Made by a program: the position numbers and the translations under genes
Assembly: GCA_963737445.1 (NCBI GenBank)
Contig: CAVTSO010000001.1
Coordinates: 124,001-188,000, forward strand
Direction: 5' to 3'
Source of the DNA: JAICYJ01 sp963737445
GTDB lineage: Bacteria > Actinomycetota > Thermoleophilia > Gaiellales > JAICJC01
Length of the DNA stretch: 64,000 bases
Notes under the pieces: generated by a model
The model's input: the letters and a program-made list of their open reading frames with translations, nothing else
Databases searched by the model: none
Told to the model about the DNA's origin: nothing
Shown here: one piece after another, positions 61,086 to 64,000 of the stretch
How positions within the stretch are numbered: the stretch's first letter is position 1
Layout of the letters: every line of letters starts with the position of its first letter

Positions 61086-61229
61086 CTAGTCGTGATAGTG
61101 CCGCTGGCAGTAATCATCGAAGGCGGCGTGCTTGGCGAGGTAGCTGCCGAGCTCGGAGAACCCGAACTCGAACCACTCCGAGAGCCACCGCTCGTCGATC
61201 TCAACCTGCTTTTCCTGCAGCTCGTCCAT
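61086..61229 (-). CDS. Small acidic protein (47 residues)
   Basis: ATG 61229 follows a CCGGAGGAGACGACA site and opens 47 residues rich in Glu, Phe and Trp (EIDERWLSEWFEFGFSELG, then YLAKHAAFDDYCQRHYHD). It is probably helical and soluble. The strong ribosome site and compact composition suggest a real gene. No family known. It lies between ileS and Nudix on the same strand. Confidence 0.55.
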   Translation of the reverse strand: MDELQEKQVEIDERWLSEWFEFGFSELGSYLAKHAAFDDYCQRHYHD

Positions 61230-61326
61230 TGTCGTCTCCTCCGGAGGGGGTCACTCCGGACGACTCGCCTCGGTCTAGGCTGCCGAGACCTGTTGGCCTT
61301 GTAATCGGCCGGAACCGCGTCGACCT

Positions 61327-61845
61327 TTACGACTTCCGAACAATTGTTGCAAGCGCCTCTCGGCAGCACGCGAATGCCAGCAGCGCCGGGTCGATCTCGC
61401 CCGGCGGCCGCCAGCCGATCTCGCTCACGTCGTCGGCGGCCCGCTGCTCGCCGCCGGCGACGGCAGCCTTGTAGAACAGGTTGAGCGTGGATGGCGCGTC
61501 GTCGCCGTAGCGGTCGGGAAACACGCCCACCAGCGCGCCCACGGTCACCTCCAACCCGGTCTCCTCGAGCAGCTCCCTGCGCACCGCGTGCTGCGGCGTC
61601 TCGAGCGGCTCGACGAAGCCGCCCGGCAAATCCCACCAGCCCGCGAACGGCTCGCGGGCGCGGCGCGTCAGCAGCAGGAGGCCGTCGCGCATGACCAGGG
61701 CGCTGGCCGTGGGCGCGGGGTTGTCGTAGATGACAAGTCCGCAGACCGGGCAGTGCAGCACGTCGGTTCCGTCGTGCCGCCAGGGGCCGGTCTCGAGCGC
61801 CGCGGCGCAACGCGGGCAGTGACGCCACTCCGCGAACCGGGTCAC
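61327..61845 (-). CDS. Nudix hydrolase with N-terminal zinc ribbon
   Basis: The 172-residue protein begins with HCPRCAAALETGPW and VLHCPVCGLVIYDNP, a four-cysteine zinc ribbon as in NudC-like proteins. The Nudix box follows: GFVEPLETPQHAVRRELLEETGLEV (near 75-99), with Glu residues for Mg binding in the EETGLE part. Such enzymes hydrolyse nucleoside diphosphates linked to other groups. GTG 61845 overlaps the serine hydrolase TGA (GTGA), so the pair is cotranslated. Substrate unknown. Confidence 0.85.
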   Translation of the reverse strand: MTRFAEWRHCPRCAAALETGPWRHDGTDVLHCPVCGLVIYDNPAPTASALVMRDGLLLLTRRAREPFAGWWDLPGGFVEPLETPQHAVRRELLEETGLEVTVGALVGVFPDRYGDDAPSTLNLFYKAAVAGGEQRAADDVSEIGWRPPGEIDPALLAFACCREALATIVRKS

Positions 61846-62828
61846 GTCGCCAGCACCTGCGCGGTCACATCGGCCCAGCGTCCCGGCCGCATCATCCAGC
61901 CCGAGTACGTGGAGCGGTTGGCGAGACAGACCAGCCCACGGGCGGCCACGGGGTCGGCCCACATCAGCGTGCCCGACGCACCGAAGTGCGAGAGGGTGGC
62001 GGCCGACACCGCGTCGCCGCACCAGTGAGGAGCGCCCGTGCCGCGGACGTTCAGCCCGAGCCCCCAGTCGGGGCAGTGCAGCTTGGGATAGGACTCGAGG
62101 CCGCCCTCGAGCCCGGGCCACTGGATCGACGCCAGTTCGCGCACGCTCTCGGCCGAGAGCAGCGGCGCGCCGCCGGCCAGCAGCAGCTGCACCACCCTGG
62201 CGCATCCTTCGGCCGTCGCGAAGCAGCCTCCGGCGGCCGACCCCCGGCGCCGCCACTCCGGGCCGTTGAACAGCTGCACACCGGGAGCCACCAGGCCCGG
62301 CTCCAGCACCTCGAGCGCGCGGCCGTACTGCTCGTCGGGCAGCGGCAGGAACGCGTCCATCTCCAGCGGCCGCAGCACCGCCTCGGTCACGTAGCGGCGG
62401 TAGTCGATGCCCGACGCCGCCTCGATCAGGGCGGCGAGCACGTGGTAGCCCTCGTTCGAGTAGGCGCGGCGGGTGGCCGGCGGCCGCACCGGCTGCACAT
62501 CGAGCGGCGCCACTCCCTTGGCGATCTCGGGCAGGCCGGAGGCGTGCGCGAGCAGGTGGCGGGCCGTGATGCTCGCGCGCGCCGAGTCGCGGTATTGCGG
62601 CAAGTGGTCGCCCACTGGAGCGTCCAGCTCGATCGTGCCCTCCTCGGCCGCGACCAGCGTCGCGATGGCAACGATCGGCTTGGTCAGCGAGGCCAGGGCG
62701 AACAGGGAGTCCGTTTCAGCGGTGCCCGCGACGTGCATATCCTCCACGCCTGAGCGTCCGACGACCGCTACCGCGACCCCCGGCACGTCACCCTCAGCCA
62801 CCCAGTTGTTGACAGCGTCCCACGCCAC
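61842..62828 (-). CDS. Serine beta-lactamase-like hydrolase (class C/PBP4 type)
   Basis: The 328-residue protein has SxxK as SLTKPIVA (Ser48, Lys51 region, in FALASLTKP), YSNEGYHVLAAL with the YxN motif and SHFGASGTLMWADP as the third box. This is the class C beta-lactamase-related family, which includes esterases, DD-peptidases and transesterases. No signal peptide is seen, so it may act in the cytoplasm. The start is a GTG 6 nt after TAACAT (leaderless). It is the first gene of a two-gene unit with Nudix. Confidence 0.85.
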   Translation of the reverse strand: MAWDAVNNWVAEGDVPGVAVAVVGRSGVEDMHVAGTAETDSLFALASLTKPIVAIATLVAAEEGTIELDAPVGDHLPQYRDSARASITARHLLAHASGLPEIAKGVAPLDVQPVRPPATRRAYSNEGYHVLAALIEAASGIDYRRYVTEAVLRPLEMDAFLPLPDEQYGRALEVLEPGLVAPGVQLFNGPEWRRRGSAAGGCFATAEGCARVVQLLLAGGAPLLSAESVRELASIQWPGLEGGLESYPKLHCPDWGLGLNVRGTGAPHWCGDAVSAATLSHFGASGTLMWADPVAARGLVCLANRSTYSGWMMRPGRWADVTAQVLAT

Positions 62829-62834
62829 CGGGGC

Positions 62835-62840
62835 ATGTTA
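62835..62840 (-). promoter_or_regulatory. -10 element for leaderless serine hydrolase gene
   Basis: TAACAT on the minus strand lies 6 nt before the GTG at 62828. Confidence 0.5.
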
Positions 62841-62860
62841 GAGGTATCGTTTTTCCGAAC

Positions 62861-63499
62861 ATGGCACGAGTGGAGACCCGCAGCAGGCCGATCGAGGCCG
62901 AAGAGAACACCGGCGAGGAGCATCTCGACGACTGGTTTGCACGCCGGCTTGAGTCGCAGGGAATCCCCTCGCGGCTGGGCGCTCCGTCGACCGCGCGGAT
63001 CCTGGCGGTGGCGGGACTGGCGCTCGCGCTGCTGGCGTTTCTGTGGGCGCTTTCGAGCGTCGGGTCCAGCCACACGACCTCGTCGGTCACGACGCCGCCC
63101 GCCACCACGTCGCCCGACAACGCCGGTAACAACGGCGGAGGCGGTGGCGGTGGCGGAGGCGGCGGGAACGGCAGCGCCAAGCACAGCACGGTAGCGTGGA
63201 ACACGGTCACCGTCGACGTGCTGAACGGGTTCGGTGGAAGTGGCGCCGCCGCCTCGAACGCGGCCGTTCTGCGCGCGGCCGGATGGACGGTTGGCACCAC
63301 CAGCAACGCCAGCGGCATCACGAAGACCGAGGTCGTGTACCTGCCCGGCCACGACGCCCAGGCGAAGGCCGTCTCCAAGAAGCTGGGCCTGGGCCAGCCG
63401 GTGCCGATCGCTCAGGCCACCGGCGTCCCGTCCGACGCCACGAGCGGGGTCGCCATCGTGCTCGGCCCCGACCAGCTGACCAACACGACCGTCCACTAG
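62861..63499 (+). CDS. LytR_C-domain membrane protein with glycine-rich linker
   Basis: The 212-residue protein has a charged cytoplasmic N-terminus, a membrane helix (ILAVAGLALALLAFLWALS), a Thr/Ser/Pro linker, a run of eleven glycines and a C-terminal LytR_C domain (VTVDVLNGFGGSGAAASNAA, AAGWTVGTTSNASGITKTEV, QAKAVSKKLG and VAIVLGPDQLTN). LytR_C domains sit outside the membrane near LytR-CpsA-Psr ligases of the cell wall; no catalytic LCP domain is present, so it may act as an accessory. It diverges from the serine hydrolase gene. Confidence 0.85.
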   Translation: MARVETRSRPIEAEENTGEEHLDDWFARRLESQGIPSRLGAPSTARILAVAGLALALLAFLWALSSVGSSHTTSSVTTPPATTSPDNAGNNGGGGGGGGGGGNGSAKHSTVAWNTVTVDVLNGFGGSGAAASNAAVLRAAGWTVGTTSNASGITKTEVVYLPGHDAQAKAVSKKLGLGQPVPIAQATGVPSDATSGVAIVLGPDQLTNTTVH

Positions 63500-64000
63500 G
63501 GCTCGCGCAGCGCGTCCCACGTGCGCTCGACGTGCTCCCAGCGGCTGGCGGCATTTCCGATGGCGATGCGGATCGCGAAGCTGCCGTCGACCTTGGTGTG
63601 AGACACCAGCGCGGTGCCGCTGTGGTTGATGCGATCGACGAGGGCGGCGTTGAGACGTTCGAGCTCCTGCTCGTCGTCGACGCCGTCGGGGTGTGACCGG
63701 AAGCAGACGGTCGAGAGCGGCACCGGCGCCATCAGCTCCCAGCCCGGCTCGGCGGCGACTGCCTCTGCGAGGCGCTGCGCCAGCGCGATGTGCCCCGACA
63801 CGAGCTCGGCCAGGCCTTCGCGGCCGTAGGCACGGATCACCATCCACAGCTTCAGCGCGCGGAACCGCCGGCCCAGCGCCAGGCCGTAGTCCATCAGGTT
63901 GAGGACGTCGGACTCGTCGGTCGTCAGGTAGAACGGAACCAGCGCGAACACCTCCCGTAGCACGTCCGGGCGCGACGTGTAGAGCAGGCTGCAGTCGACC
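63496..64000 (-). CDS. PLP-dependent group II decarboxylase, C-terminal part (cut by window edge)
   Basis: Only about 167 C-terminal residues are in the window. VDCSLLYTSRPDVLREVFAL, then FYLTTDESDVLNLMDYGLAL, GRRFRALKLWMVIRAYGREG and FRSHPDGVDDEQELERLNAA are typical of aromatic-amino-acid/glutamate-type decarboxylases. The PLP lysine lies outside the window. It overlaps the LytR_C stop by 4 bp on the opposite strand. Substrate unknown. Confidence 0.85.
   Translation of the reverse strand, partial: VDCSLLYTSRPDVLREVFALVPFYLTTDESDVLNLMDYGLALGRRFRALKLWMVIRAYGREGLAELVSGHIALAQRLAEAVAAEPGWELMAPVPLSTVCFRSHPDGVDDEQELERLNAALVDRINHSGTALVSHTKVDGSFAIRIAIGNAASRWEHVERTWDALREP

Noticed and set aside
63120..63175. 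Glycine-codon run as a tandem repeat of interest
   Set aside because: It encodes the flexible linker of the LytR_C protein; such runs are common and need no other explanation.

Overview
The window is 64 kb of very G+C-rich DNA with GTG and TTG starts, F420-type enzymes, an ECF sigma factor, many leaderless-looking promoters and one tRNA-Gly. This fits an actinomycete. The mix of small secreted proteins, the GAP/Sap protein and the unusual IleRS signatures suggests Thermoleophilia or a relative, but that placement is inference.

Layout. 1-2.7 kb holds a coupled pair: a pyruvate:ferredoxin oxidoreductase (cut by the left edge) and a GltD-like flavoprotein with a ferredoxin tail. 2.7-9.6 kb is a poorly coding, decayed stretch with an IS110 fragment, an integrase-like remnant, a roughly 100-bp repeat in two copies, strong hairpins and broken genes, among intact nitronate monooxygenase, YggT and secreted-protein genes. 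9.6-14.4 kb has a lipoprotein, a GNAT protein, a DUF4386 membrane protein and an acyl-CoA synthetase. 14.4-19 kb is an envelope block: ECF sigma factor, membrane anti-sigma-like beta-propeller, divergent Kelch protein, a lone Flp pilin and a lysyl-oxidase-like protein. 19-22 kb carries PhzF and, divergently, a cobalt-type nitrile hydratase whose beta subunit is split into two genes. 22-32 kb has two secreted PLC-like phosphoesterases around a TlpA-type thioredoxin, MscS, a cytidylate-kinase-like protein, a GGDEF protein and a secreted TIM-barrel-like protein. 32.2-36.5 kb is a second accessory patch: tRNA-like fragment, broken SulP transporter, LURP-one protein, GAP protein and an IS5-family element.

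36.5-44.4 kb contains a tandem GNAT protein, an amine-oxidation operon (two flavoprotein oxidases plus TetR, with a 22-bp operator candidate between the oxidases), RmuC and an MMPL exporter. 44.5-51 kb has tRNA-Gly(TCC), a flippase-like membrane protein, a trehalose-synthase-type glycosyltransferase, an ArsR/AHSA1 pair with a clear operator palindrome, and an LLM F420 oxidoreductase. 51-64 kb has a Vps62-domain membrane protein, a ZIP metal transporter behind a DtxR-like box, a CAP-domain protein, ispH, an epimerase, ileS, Nudix, a serine hydrolase, a LytR_C protein and a PLP decarboxylase cut by the right edge.

Two themes cross the window. Many genes start 6-8 nt after a TANNNT hexamer, the actinobacterial leaderless pattern, and this often decides the start codon. 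Several otherwise well-conserved genes, including the essential ileS, carry single-base frame breaks, some of them in short homopolymers. Sequencing or assembly indels are the simplest explanation for those in housekeeping genes. I found no CRISPR array, phage defence operon or convincing new multi-gene system. The most unusual items are the split-beta nitrile hydratase, the lone pilin beside a lysyl-oxidase-like protein, and the repeats in the decayed region.
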